From contig JAFSLP010000004.1 of NCBI GenBank assembly GCA_017448345.1, positions 1-64,000 of the forward strand: a stretch of DNA of 64,000 nt, in the 5' to 3' direction. A program made the translations under genes and the position numbers. The notes under the pieces are model-generated. The model was not told the origin of the DNA, made no database searches, and saw nothing but the letters and a program-made list of their open reading frames with translations. Below are positions 42,405-50,048 of this stretch, one piece after another (the first letter of the stretch is position 1; every line of letters begins with the position of its first letter). Source of the DNA: Paludibacteraceae bacterium. Its GTDB lineage: Bacteria > Bacteroidota > Bacteroidia > Bacteroidales > Paludibacteraceae.

Positions 42405-43556
42405 TTATTTTTTCTTTATCAGTACTATCATCTGCAGGCAGAGGTCAAAGAAAATCATTTTGGCGTTTCCGTTTTGCTCTATCTGCCGTTCTGCAAGGTC
42501 GAGCTGCTGCATAATCTGCTCCACATTACCGTTGTGTATGAACGGCGCAAAACGGACGGAGAAATCGCGTTCTGCTTCCATCTGATAGTTCAGCTCAGGC
42601 TGCCCCACATTACGGATATAGTTCTCGCGCACCTGCTGCTGTGCATATTGAAGAAAATGCTTCTGTTTCTCCCTTCCTACCTTGCTGTCCGCCATTTCCA
42701 GCGACCACTGGCGTAGCCGCTTGAGCGACTCGTATTTTTTCTGCGGGTCTTTCAACACACCTACGGTATATGCATCCCTAAAAAGTGCGATGAAATCGCG
42801 CAGTTCCTGCTGGTTCTCTTCGGACTCGTCGCATTTCTTGAGGGCTGCGAGATAACTGCCGTTGGCTATCCGGGCTATGTCGGCGGCTTTGACGGAATCG
42901 ACACCTCGCTGCATCAGGGCGCGGGCTATCGTCGCTGTCTCCAGACGCGGCACCCGTATCGTCTGTACACGCGACCGGATGGTGGCAAGCAGGTTCTCCG
43001 GGTGTTCGCTCACCAAGAGGAAGACCGTTTGTGCGGGCGGTTCTTCCAGCAACTTGAGCAGTTTGTTCGCCGTAGTGGCATTCATCTTCTCCGGCTGCCA
43101 GATAATCATCACCTTATAGCCGTTGCCATATGGCTTCAGACTCAGTTTGCGCAGTATCTCACCGCTCTCTTTCTCATAAATCATGCTCTGCTTGGTCTCT
43201 ACGCCCAAGGCTTTGTGCCAGTCCTCAAGGTCGAAATAATGTTTCTCCAGCAGGATGGTACGCCATGGGTCAAGAAAAGAGTCGCATGTCTCGTCCGAGC
43301 CCACAATAGGAAAGACAAAATGCAGGTCCGGATGTTGCAGGTTCTCAAACTGCAGACAAGTAGGACATACGCCGCAGCTGTCTTCTTCTGTCCGGTGCGG
43401 GCAGTTCAGATACTGCGCATAAGCCAGCGCAAGCTGTAACTTGCCGATTCCGGAGATACCGGAAAAGAGTTGTGCGTGAGGCACACGACCCTCACGTACC
43501 GACTGACGAAGATGCTCTTTCGTCTCCTCCTGACCTATAATCTCTCTAAAGAGCAA
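42405..43556 (-). CDS. holB: DNA polymerase III delta-prime subunit
   Basis: 383 residues, part of the clamp loader. N-terminus MLFREIIGQEETKEHLRQSV is characteristic; GISGIGKLQLA stands in for the P-loop, CGVCPTC belongs to the zinc-binding knob, and EPPAQTVFLLVSEHPENLL followed by TIRSRVQTI matches the SRC/sensor region. ricT follows after 10 bases and the HIT gene precedes by 9, suggesting one transcript. Confidence 0.92.
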   Translation of the reverse strand: MLFREIIGQEETKEHLRQSVREGRVPHAQLFSGISGIGKLQLALAYAQYLNCPHRTEEDSCGVCPTCLQFENLQHPDLHFVFPIVGSDETCDSFLDPWRTILLEKHYFDLEDWHKALGVETKQSMIYEKESGEILRKLSLKPYGNGYKVMIIWQPEKMNATTANKLLKLLEEPPAQTVFLLVSEHPENLLATIRSRVQTIRVPRLETATIARALMQRGVDSVKAADIARIANGSYLAALKKCDESEENQQELRDFIALFRDAYTVGVLKDPQKKYESLKRLRQWSLEMADSKVGREKQKHFLQYAQQQVRENYIRNVGQPELNYQMEAERDFSVRFAPFIHNGNVEQIMQQLDLAERQIEQNGNAKMIFFDLCLQMIVLIKKK

Positions 43557-43565
43557 AGCCGATTC

Positions 43566-44003
43566 TTAATTTTTAATTCCTAATTCTTTCCGCATCGCCT
43601 CCACCATCCCGGCATATTCGGCATCAGACAGATACACTTTGCCCGGATTCATCTGAAATGTTCCGCCGTAATCGGGTCCATCGACATATTTGGGAGCCAG
43701 ATGGAAATGCAGGTGACTCAGTTTGTCGGAATAAGCGCCGTAGTTGATTTTCTCCGGTTTGAAGAGACGTTGCATGGCGCGCGTCACATCTGCCACATCA
43801 GCCATAAACAGGTTACGCTGCTCGTCGGAAAGCTCGTTAAGGTCGTTCACATGACCGTCATAAGCCACCAAACAGCGGCCGTGATAGGTCTGCTCCTTAA
43901 ATACAAACGCGCGCGACACGCGCAGGTGCGCGATTTCAATCATCAGAGAATGCAAGGTCTCATTGTTCTGGCAATAGAGACAGTCTTTCGGATCGGAATA
44001 CAT
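43566..44003 (-). CDS. HIT-family nucleotide hydrolase
   Basis: 145 residues. The histidine triad is present as HLHFHLAPK, with the upstream CLYC pair (DCLYCQNN) of a zinc-binding HIT subgroup. HIT proteins cleave nucleoside phosphoramidates or dinucleotides; the true substrate is unknown. The C-terminal residues ELGIKN are written by AATTTTTAATTCC filler words, so the end of the gene has been rewritten by simple-sequence DNA. Confidence 0.88.
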   Translation of the reverse strand: MYSDPKDCLYCQNNETLHSLMIEIAHLRVSRAFVFKEQTYHGRCLVAYDGHVNDLNELSDEQRNLFMADVADVTRAMQRLFKPEKINYGAYSDKLSHLHFHLAPKYVDGPDYGGTFQMNPGKVYLSDAEYAGMVEAMRKELGIKN

Positions 44004-44041
44004 GATATATAAATTACAAATTAAAAATTACGAATTACGGA

Positions 44042-44782
44042 TTATTTTCTACAGCCGGCGATGACCGCATTGCGCACAGCCTCGATAGCTGCGTTGGAAT
44101 CGGTGTTTCCTTCGGCATCTTTGAACTGCTTGAGGTCTATCGGTTCGCCTATATGCATGTGCACCGGATGACGGCTGACGAAGGGCTTGCCTTTGGGCAG
44201 CACCTCAAAGCAACCGGAGAGAGAGAGAGGTATGACAGGCAGACCGAGGTCGAGGGCTATCTGGAATGCACCGCGTTTGAAACGTCCCACTTCACCGTTC
44301 AGAGAACGGGTACCTTCCGGGAAGATAACCGTGCATACACCATCGGTCAGCTGTTTCTCCACTTCGTGCAGACTCTCCATCGCCGCTTTCGCATTGCGGC
44401 GGTCTATGAAAATATGCCCTGCCGCCTTGCAGCCGATACCAACAAAGGGCACTTTCCGCAACTCGGCTTTCATCAGCCATTTGAATATCACGGGCAACCA
44501 CCCATATACCAGCCATACATCGAACATCGACTGATGGTTGGACACAAATACATAACTCTGTCCCGGCTTAATATGCCCGGTTCCATCGACTGAAACCGGC
44601 AGAAACATCAACCAGAAGAACGAGCGTGACCAGAACTGCTGCACCTTGTGCACAAACTCGGCATTCCGCCAATGAACGGTGCAGATGGTGAAGACAGCGG
44701 TAAACATCGTCAGCACTGCCAGTATCGGCCATGCTACCAGATATTGATATACAATATAAAAAGGCTTTAAGATTCTTGTCAT
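44042..44782 (-). CDS. plsC: 1-acyl-sn-glycerol-3-phosphate acyltransferase
   Basis: 246 residues with an N-terminal transmembrane segment (LVAWPILAVLTMFTAVF). The acyltransferase motifs are intact: SNHQSMFDVW (HxxxxD) and IFPEGTRS. It makes phosphatidic acid from lysophosphatidic acid at the inner membrane. Gap to the HIT gene is filled by AATTACGAATTA words; 19 bases separate it from the kinase gene upstream. Confidence 0.9.
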   Translation of the reverse strand: MTRILKPFYIVYQYLVAWPILAVLTMFTAVFTICTVHWRNAEFVHKVQQFWSRSFFWLMFLPVSVDGTGHIKPGQSYVFVSNHQSMFDVWLVYGWLPVIFKWLMKAELRKVPFVGIGCKAAGHIFIDRRNAKAAMESLHEVEKQLTDGVCTVIFPEGTRSLNGEVGRFKRGAFQIALDLGLPVIPLSLSGCFEVLPKGKPFVSRHPVHMHIGEPIDLKQFKDAEGNTDSNAAIEAVRNAVIAGCRK

Positions 44783-44801
44783 TTTGAATTTATAATTTCA
44801 A

Positions 44802-45806
44802 TCAGTCCCTGTCGTATTTCTGCATGAATCCGCGATAGAGCGCGCAGATACGCCGTATCTCTTCCCATGTCTCGTCACTCAGCTTGGTTCCGATAATCTC
44901 CACTACGCGACCGGCTGCGATGGTTCCTATCTCTGCACAACGGCGGATGTCGAAACCGTCACTCAGCGCGTGCAGAAATCCACCTGCAAACAGGTCACCG
45001 GCTCCGGTGGAATCGGTACAACTCGTCGTTATAGCACCTATATGATGACGCTTGCTGCCTTGCTGCACATACGATCCGTTCTTACCCACTTTGACCACCG
45101 CGATATCGCATTGTTCGGCTATCATCTGCACCGCTTCCTCGGGATTCAGATGCGTATAGGCAAACGACTCGTCCTCGTTGGCGAAGACGATGTCCACATA
45201 TTGCTTGATCAGAGCTTTCAGGAACGCGTGGTTCTCGTTCACCACGTTATATGACGCCAGATCCAGAGACACCATACATCCCGACTCTTTCGCCAGACGG
45301 ATGGCTTTCTCTATCAAATCATGGTTCTGGACCAGATAACCCTCGATGTGGAAGATGTCGTAACCGTTGAATGCATCTTTTTGGATGTCATCGGCACATA
45401 ACTCTGCGGAGGCCCCCAGATACGTAGCGAACGTACGCTCACCGTCCGGAGTCACCAGCACGATGGACACGCCGGACATGGCATTCTTGGACAGCAGAAG
45501 AATAGGTTTCACGCCGTTTTTGAGCATATCCTCACGATAAAAATCCCCCACCTCGTCATTACCGATTTTCCCGATGAATGCCGCTTTTCCGCCTAATGCC
45601 GCCACGCAGTTCACCGCATTCGATGCCGAACCGCCGGCTACCATGCGTTTGCGGACGGACAGAAAACGATACTGAATCTGCTCCGCTTGGTCTTTCGTGA
45701 TAAGGTTCATGCTGCCTTTCGGAAAACCAAGTTCGCGCAAATCATCCTCACTCACCTGCAGAAGGATGTCGGTTAACGCGTTTCCTAAACCTAAAATCTT
45801 CTTCAT
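44802..45806 (-). CDS. PfkB-family kinase, adenosine-kinase-like
   Basis: 334 residues. MKKILGLGNALTDILL, the substrate loop VAGGSASNAVNCVAALGGKAAF and the C-terminal DSTGAGDLFAGGFLHA are typical of the adenosine kinase group common in Bacteroidetes. Function would be nucleoside or sugar phosphorylation with ATP; adenosine is the usual annotation but sequence alone cannot exclude other substrates. First gene of the minus-strand cluster running down to trmB. Confidence 0.8.
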   Translation of the reverse strand: MKKILGLGNALTDILLQVSEDDLRELGFPKGSMNLITKDQAEQIQYRFLSVRKRMVAGGSASNAVNCVAALGGKAAFIGKIGNDEVGDFYREDMLKNGVKPILLLSKNAMSGVSIVLVTPDGERTFATYLGASAELCADDIQKDAFNGYDIFHIEGYLVQNHDLIEKAIRLAKESGCMVSLDLASYNVVNENHAFLKALIKQYVDIVFANEDESFAYTHLNPEEAVQMIAEQCDIAVVKVGKNGSYVQQGSKRHHIGAITTSCTDSTGAGDLFAGGFLHALSDGFDIRRCAEIGTIAAGRVVEIIGTKLSDETWEEIRRICALYRGFMQKYDRD

Positions 45807-45881
45807 TTTTTATATTTTTTGACCGAATTTGGGTTAAAAATCAAAAATATTCACTATTTATTGCATTTTTTTTCAAAAAAA

Positions 45882-45913
45882 CTTGCACATGTCAAAAAAA
45901 AGCAGTACTTTTG
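45882..45913 (+). promoter_or_regulatory. Promoter of tRNA-Asn
   Basis: CTTG at 45882-45885 followed by CACATG, 20-base spacer, TACTTTTG at 45906-45913; transcript would begin shortly before the tRNA. Confidence 0.8.
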
Positions 45914-45934
45914 CACCCGCTTTTGAAAAAGCAA

Positions 45935-46008
45935 GCTTCCTTAGCTCAGTCGGTTAGAGCATCTGACTGTTAATCAGGGGGTCCTAGGTTCAAGTCCTAG
46001 AGGGAGCG
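45935..46008 (+). tRNA. tRNA-Asn (GUU anticodon)
   Basis: A 74-base cloverleaf. Acceptor GCTTCCT pairs with AGGGAGC including one G-U pair; the D arm reads TAGCTCAGTCGGTTAGAGC; anticodon stem TCTGA/TCAGG encloses loop CTGTTAA with anticodon GTT; the T arm is CCTAGGTTCAAGTCCTAG. The 3' CCA is not encoded. Confidence 0.96.
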
Positions 46009-46012
46009 CAAG

Positions 46013-46043
46013 AGCATCTGCTTCGGCAGGTGCTTTTCTTTTT
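46013..46043 (+). terminator. Terminator of tRNA-Asn
   Basis: Stem AGCATCTGC/GCAGGTGCT closed by a TTCG tetraloop (46022-46025), followed by a broken T-run. Confidence 0.9.
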
Positions 46044-46076
46044 CCTGTCTCTCAAGCATTCAGGACGTCCCGACGT

Positions 46077-46152
46077 GGAATACACCCATTTCCCCAATTT
46101 CGCTGCAAAGGTACAAAAAAAAATGCACATACGCAAGCGCGCGTGCATTTTT
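46077..46152. repeat. Left copy of a ~75-bp direct repeat with minus-strand promoter
   Basis: Shares long identical blocks with 48144-48216: GGAATAC, TTTCCCCAATTTCGCTGCAA, ACATACGCAAGC and TGCATTTTTT at near-equal spacing. It carries a minus-strand promoter: CTTG (complement of 46134-46137), 20 bases, TACCTTTG (complement of 46106-46113). The ATGCAC/GTGCAT arms flanked by A and T tracts (46115-46154) also make a terminator-like hairpin for the lipoprotein operon. Confidence 0.75.
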
Positions 46153-46178
46153 TTTATAAAGTAGTTACCAAATGTCCG

Positions 46179-46733
46179 TCATTTCTGTTTGCGGAATCCT
46201 GTTTTGGACTGCTCCTGTGCGGGTTGTTCGGAGAGTTTCGGTTCCTCAGCTTTGGGTTTCGAAGGAGAGCGGAAGATATTCACTACTTCATCGCCGTTGT
46301 GGATATATTTGAGCACTTCGGGATTCTTGAGAATCAGATAGTTCTCTATCTCCTCGCGGGTGTATTTCTTGGTAGCCTCCATGTCTTCCGTGAAAGTCCT
46401 CGGGTTGACGAAATATCCTGCAAAACCGGTCATGGAAGCTTTCACTTTCCGTCCTTGATATTCGATTTTGAATATCGGGTCCACGACTACGCCTATTTTG
46501 TTCTGCGTGAGCGCCAGATAGCGGCATTCGTTCATGGCATCTTCTCTGCGCTTGTGCCAGCCGGATGTGGTCTCAATGCGGCGGTTGTAATCGGCATGTA
46601 CGTCCACGACTGTCGGGGTAGCCTGTATGTCATGACGTGCGATAGATGTCTGACGTGCTGTGTATTGATAAGAAGAGCAACCTGTGAGTGCCAGCAGTAC
46701 AGCGCATGCACTCAGAATAAGTGATTTTTTCAT
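46179..46733 (-). CDS. Lipoprotein, first of two paralogues, function unknown
   Basis: 184 residues; signal ends in LTGC. Its pattern GCSSYQYTARQ, VVDVHADYNRRIE, VDPIFKIEYQGRKVKA, FAGYF and YTREEIENY is repeated in the neighbour at 46762, so they arose by duplication. The C-terminus is low-complexity (Lys/Glu/Gln/Pro). No family recognised. The motif GFAGYF/GFAGKY with VDPIFKIE may mark an undescribed Bacteroidales periplasmic or outer-membrane lipoprotein group. It ends close to the left flanking repeat. Confidence 0.75.
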   Translation of the reverse strand: MKKSLILSACAVLLALTGCSSYQYTARQTSIARHDIQATPTVVDVHADYNRRIETTSGWHKRREDAMNECRYLALTQNKIGVVVDPIFKIEYQGRKVKASMTGFAGYFVNPRTFTEDMEATKKYTREEIENYLILKNPEVLKYIHNGDEVVNIFRSPSKPKAEEPKLSEQPAQEQSKTGFRKQK

Positions 46734-46761
46734 AATTTTGTAAATTTAAAATGTTAATTTG

Positions 46762-47733
46762 TTAAAATGTAAGACCCACCCCTACTCCGTTTCCTCCGGC
46801 ATTAAAGGTGATGTCCATTTTGCGTGCTTTGTTCAATCGTACGGCTCCGACGGCAATCATGGGGATACCGGCAATGCCCATACCTGCACCTACCGTGGTC
46901 ACCATCATTCCGCCTAACTCCAGCCTGCTTGCCGAGGTGGATAGTCTCTCTCCTTCTTGGCGCATTTCCTGTCCTTGGGAGATTTTGGCGTCGTTATTCT
47001 CCCACCTTCCTTCTTCTTCCAGATCTCTGCCTTTATACTGCATGTCGCGGGCTTTGTCATGGATAGGAAATGAGCCGAACACCATACCTAATCCGCCGCC
47101 AATACAGGCGACTCCGGCACAGAGCAAACCGATACCGGCATTGCGCAACTGCATGGCCTTGTGGAAATCGTACTGCTTGACTTTCTTGGGAGCACGTACC
47201 TTGGGAGCACGGAACATGACGGACTTAGGTGCAAGTTCTGCCGATTTCAACGCATCTTTTGAGTGAATAAAATAATTGTCACCTTCCGGTTGTGCATAGA
47301 AATACTGCGGAAATTCGGGGTCCGTGAGCAGTTTGTAATTCTCAATCTCCTCACGGGAATAATTCTTGGTTTCATCGAGTTGCGAAGCCCGTTGTTCGTA
47401 TTTACCGGCGAAGCCGATTACGGTAGCCCGGTAGCGATTTTTCATGCGGCTGTTCCGGCACTCAATTTTGAAAACAGGGTCGATGAGAACGTCAATTTTC
47501 TGCTCCTGAATGCACCTGAACTCAGCCTCAGCGATAGCGTCTTTCTTGGTTGCGGTATAATCAGAGGTGGCAGTCACCTGCCGTGAGTAATCCACGACCA
47601 GCCCCGCCGTCGGTTCATGTGGAACGATGGGTGTTTTGCGCACATCGACCTGCCGAGCCGTGAAGCTGAAAGAAGAGCAACCGGTAAGAAAAGCAACCAT
47701 CGCCAAGAGTGGAAGCAATATAATCTTTTTCAT
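46762..47733 (-). CDS. Lipoprotein, second paralogue, with glycine-rich C-terminal membrane-like region
   Basis: 323 residues; signal ends in LTGC. The N-terminal half repeats the paralogue's motifs (GCSSFSFTARQ, LIDPVFKIECR, VIGFAGKY, YSREEIENY). The C-terminal half has two Gly/Ala/Met-rich hydrophobic stretches (AGIGLLCAGVACIGGGLGMV and GAGMGIAGIPMIAVGAV) flanking a charged segment, like glycine-zipper insertion regions. Function unknown. Start 47733 gives the signal peptide; the in-frame 47754 is less likely. A large hairpin (47747-47826) lies 14 bases before the start codon. Confidence 0.75.
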   Translation of the reverse strand: MKKIILLPLLAMVAFLTGCSSFSFTARQVDVRKTPIVPHEPTAGLVVDYSRQVTATSDYTATKKDAIAEAEFRCIQEQKIDVLIDPVFKIECRNSRMKNRYRATVIGFAGKYEQRASQLDETKNYSREEIENYKLLTDPEFPQYFYAQPEGDNYFIHSKDALKSAELAPKSVMFRAPKVRAPKKVKQYDFHKAMQLRNAGIGLLCAGVACIGGGLGMVFGSFPIHDKARDMQYKGRDLEEEGRWENNDAKISQGQEMRQEGERLSTSASRLELGGMMVTTVGAGMGIAGIPMIAVGAVRLNKARKMDITFNAGGNGVGVGLTF

Positions 47734-47746
47734 ACTACTCTTATTT

Positions 47747-47826
47747 AACCCCAATCGGTTATTAGACCATTTTGCGCCTACAAGGCTTTCTTTTTGTCAT
47801 CAAAACGCTAATGACCGATTCGGGTT
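47747..47826 (-). promoter_or_regulatory. Long hairpin just upstream of the lipoprotein start
   Basis: Arms AACCCCAATCGGTTATTAG (47747-47765) and CTAATGACCGATTCGGGTT (47808-47826) pair over 19 bases with two mismatches around a 42-base loop. On the minus-strand transcript it ends 13 bases before the ATG, where it could hide or expose the ribosome site, or terminate an upstream RNA. Confidence 0.65.
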
Positions 47827-48162
47827 TAAACGCCTACTCTTGTTCGGATTTTCGGCTTTCTCCGTTGTAGTCCGGCAATAAGTGAGATGAGTAATGGACA
47901 CATATAAAAAGCGTGGACTACTCGCTTGATCGGGTTATTCGGGCTACCACACCCATGCTCTCCAATACACCGCAAATGCCCACACTTTCGTGCGAGCGTT
48001 TTGACATATTCATGGAAGAGCATAAAAAAAGTGGTAGATTGAATAACTCCCTAAATAAGCAAACGCTATTTATATGTAACTGTCTTCAGACGTTATTTAA
48101 TCATAGGCACGATAGTTTTGTGTTCGGATTTTCGTTGTTGACGGGAATACATTTCCCCAATT
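47827..48162 (-). ncRNA. Possible structured leader or non-coding RNA
   Basis: The minus-strand promoter at 48169-48200 opens a ~335-base stretch with no supported gene before the hairpin at 47747-47826. Local structures are visible on the minus strand, for example CTCGCAC-GAAA-GTGTGGG near 47975-47995, and the word CGAAAATCCGAACA occurs at both ends. A 65-residue frame at 47826-48023 has no recognisable features. It could be a long 5' leader of the lipoprotein operon, a free RNA, or decayed DNA. Confidence 0.35.
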
Positions 48163-48216
48163 TCGCTGCAAAGATACAACATTTTTCTGACATACGCAAG
48201 CACGCATGCATTTTTT
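48144..48216. repeat. Right copy of the ~75-bp direct repeat with minus-strand promoter
   Basis: Partner of 46077-46152, same orientation. Minus-strand promoter: CTTG (complement of 48197-48200), 20 bases, TATCTTTG (complement of 48169-48176). Here the promoter points into the leader of the two lipoprotein genes, so this copy is in a working position. Confidence 0.75.
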
Positions 48217-48283
48217 AGAAGCCAATGGGTATATAGTGGCTATACTATGTTTATACGTTGGTTAGTCGAGTAACGGTATAATA

Positions 48284-48325
48284 ACCCAATAATCACCCAA
48301 TAATAACCCAATAATCACCCAATAA
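48284..48325. repeat. Second tandem ~11-bp CCCAATAAT-type repeat
   Basis: Four units of CCCAATAATCA/CCCAATAATAA, followed by ACAATGGTTACCGCTG as at 19371-19422. Confidence 0.8.
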
Positions 48326-48368
48326 AAAGACAATAACGTAACAATGGTTACCGCTGAAAATCAGGATG

Positions 48369-48400
48369 CAAAGGTACAACAAAAAAATGATATACGCAAG
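48369..48400 (-). promoter_or_regulatory. Minus-strand promoter reading into the second 11-bp repeat
   Basis: CTTG (complement of 48397-48400), 20 bases, TACCTTTG (complement of 48369-48376). Mirrors the arrangement at 19466-19497. Confidence 0.6.
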
Positions 48401-48437
48401 AAAAGACGAAACTTTTCGCGCAAAGAGCGCGAGCACA

Positions 48438-48748
48438 GGACACCGGACAATCCGGAAAGACCAGACCGCTACGCTCATCCGGGGAGCGGGCAATTAAATT
48501 GCCCTACTAATTAACGGAGGGGAAGGCGGTAGAACGAAGGAAAAGCGGTAGTTTAACGAAAGAACCGGCGGCAAAAATGCCCCCGAAAGGGGACACCGGA
48601 CAATCCGGAAAGACCAGACCGCTACGCTCATCCGGGGAGCGGGCAATTAAATTGCCCTACTAATTAACGAAGGAAAAGCAGTAGATTAACGGTGGGAAAG
48701 CGGTAGATTAACGAAAGAACCGGCGGCAAAAATGCCCCCGAAAGGGAC
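48438..48748. repeat. Tandem duplication of a ~153-bp non-coding unit
   Basis: A 79-base block is identical at 48438-48516 and 48591-48669. A second block of about 47 bases recurs with one change at 48545 and 48700. The unit contains palindromes CCGGA/TCCGG and GGGCAATT-A-AATTGCCC. The part reading ACCGGA...CCAGACCGCT...ATCCGG also matches 18997-19037. No coding frame. A dispersed palindromic intergenic element whose mobility is unproven. Confidence 0.85.
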
Positions 48749-48794
48749 AACAGGCATGGCGGAAAGAGATTTTTTTATAAAAAATTTGTTTTTG

Positions 48795-48826
48795 CTTGCG
48801 TATGTGCATTTTTTTTCGTATCTTTG
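48795..48826 (+). promoter_or_regulatory. Promoter of the mre-rod operon
   Basis: CTTG at 48795-48798 followed by CGTATGTGCA, 20-base spacer, TATCTTTG at 48819-48826. A leader of about 185 bases separates it from mreB; no gene in it is supported. Confidence 0.88.
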
Positions 48827-49016
48827 CACGATTTTTCATATTATGCGTAATTATGTGCTGAACGGACCGGCAGCCAGCCGACAAATAACAAAGACAAACA
48901 ATAAATACTATACAGACACACACCCTACAGATAATAAGTAATACACTGAGATAGTAACTGATAGGCAACAAATTATATAGAAATACTACCTGACAGAAAA
49001 TAAATTAAAAACAGAT

Positions 49017-50036
49017 ATGGGACTTTTTTCTTTCACACAGGAAATAGCCATTGACTTGGGAACGGCGAACACCATCATCATGTGCGATGACAAAATCGTG
49101 GTTGACGAGCCTTCCGTAGTGGCTATCTCGATGGCGGACAACAAGATGGTTGCCGTCGGACGCAAAGCACAACAGATGATTGGTAAAGGCGGTAGCATGA
49201 TTCGTACCGTACGCCCCCTTCGTGATGGTGTGATTGCTGATTTCTATGCCTGCGAGATGATGATTCGCGGTATGATTAAGATGATTCCGAAGCAGGCACG
49301 GTTGTTCTCTCCGTCCATCCGCATGGTCGTTTGTATCCCCTCCGGTTCCACCGAGGTGGAGATTCGTGCCGTGCGTGACAGTTCGGAGCATGCCGGAGGA
49401 CGCGATGTCTATATGATTTACGAGCCGATGGCTGCCGCTATCGGTATCGGCATCGATGTCGAGAGTCCGGAAGGATGTATGATTGTGGATATCGGTGGTG
49501 GTACCACGGAGATTGCGGTCATCTCGCTCGGAGGTATCGTCTGCAACAAGTCCATCAAGATTGCCGGTGACGATTTCAACCAAGATATCATCGAATACAT
49601 GGGACGTATGCACAACCTCCGCATCGACGAACCGACGGCTGAGCGTATCAAGATTCAAGTGGGTTCCGCGCTGCCGGAACTGGAGGATGCCCCGGAAGAT
49701 TTCGTAGTCATCGGTCCGAACAAAGTGACTGCGCTTCCTATGTCAGTTCCTGTCAGCTATCAGGAGATAGCACACTGCTTGGAGAAGAGTATCTCGAAAA
49801 TCGAAGGCGCCATCCTGCAAGCACTCGAATCCACACCGCCTGAGTTGTACTCCGACATCGTCAAACGCGGTATCTACCTCACGGGCGGCGGTGCGTTGCT
49901 GCATGGGCTTGCCAACCGTCTGACGGACAAGATTACCATACAGTTCCACGTGGCAGACGACCCCTTGCATTCTGTCGCCCGCGGTACAGGTGTTGCGCTG
50001 AAGAATGTGAACAACTTCGGCTTCCTGCTCCGGTAA
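49017..50036 (+). CDS. mreB: Rod-shape actin-like protein MreB
   Basis: 339 residues. Actin-fold ATP-binding motifs: IAIDLGTANTII (phosphate 1), MIVDIGGGTTEIAVISLGG (phosphate 2), and YLTGGGALLHGLA (adenosine). It polymerises under the inner membrane and guides cell-wall elongation. First gene of mreBCD-mrdA-rodA, 12 bases before mreC. A cell with this operon is expected to be rod-shaped. Confidence 0.97.
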   Translation: MGLFSFTQEIAIDLGTANTIIMCDDKIVVDEPSVVAISMADNKMVAVGRKAQQMIGKGGSMIRTVRPLRDGVIADFYACEMMIRGMIKMIPKQARLFSPSIRMVVCIPSGSTEVEIRAVRDSSEHAGGRDVYMIYEPMAAAIGIGIDVESPEGCMIVDIGGGTTEIAVISLGGIVCNKSIKIAGDDFNQDIIEYMGRMHNLRIDEPTAERIKIQVGSALPELEDAPEDFVVIGPNKVTALPMSVPVSYQEIAHCLEKSISKIEGAILQALESTPPELYSDIVKRGIYLTGGGALLHGLANRLTDKITIQFHVADDPLHSVARGTGVALKNVNNFGFLLR

Positions 50037-50048
50037 ACATAGCACGGT

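Noticed and set aside
47826..48023. 65-residue minus-strand frame as a small protein gene
   Set aside because: It has a hydrophobic middle but no family pattern, ends within a large hairpin arm, and lies in a leader-like region; kept only as part of the possible RNA.
48284..48748. CRISPR array
   Set aside because: The repeats are either directly tandem 11-mers or a two-copy 153-base unit; there are no regular unique spacers and no cas genes in the window.
48843..48941. 32-codon frame in the mreB leader
   Set aside because: It starts with ATG shortly after the promoter but has an Asn/Thr-rich composition, no conserved features and no regulatory attenuator downstream.
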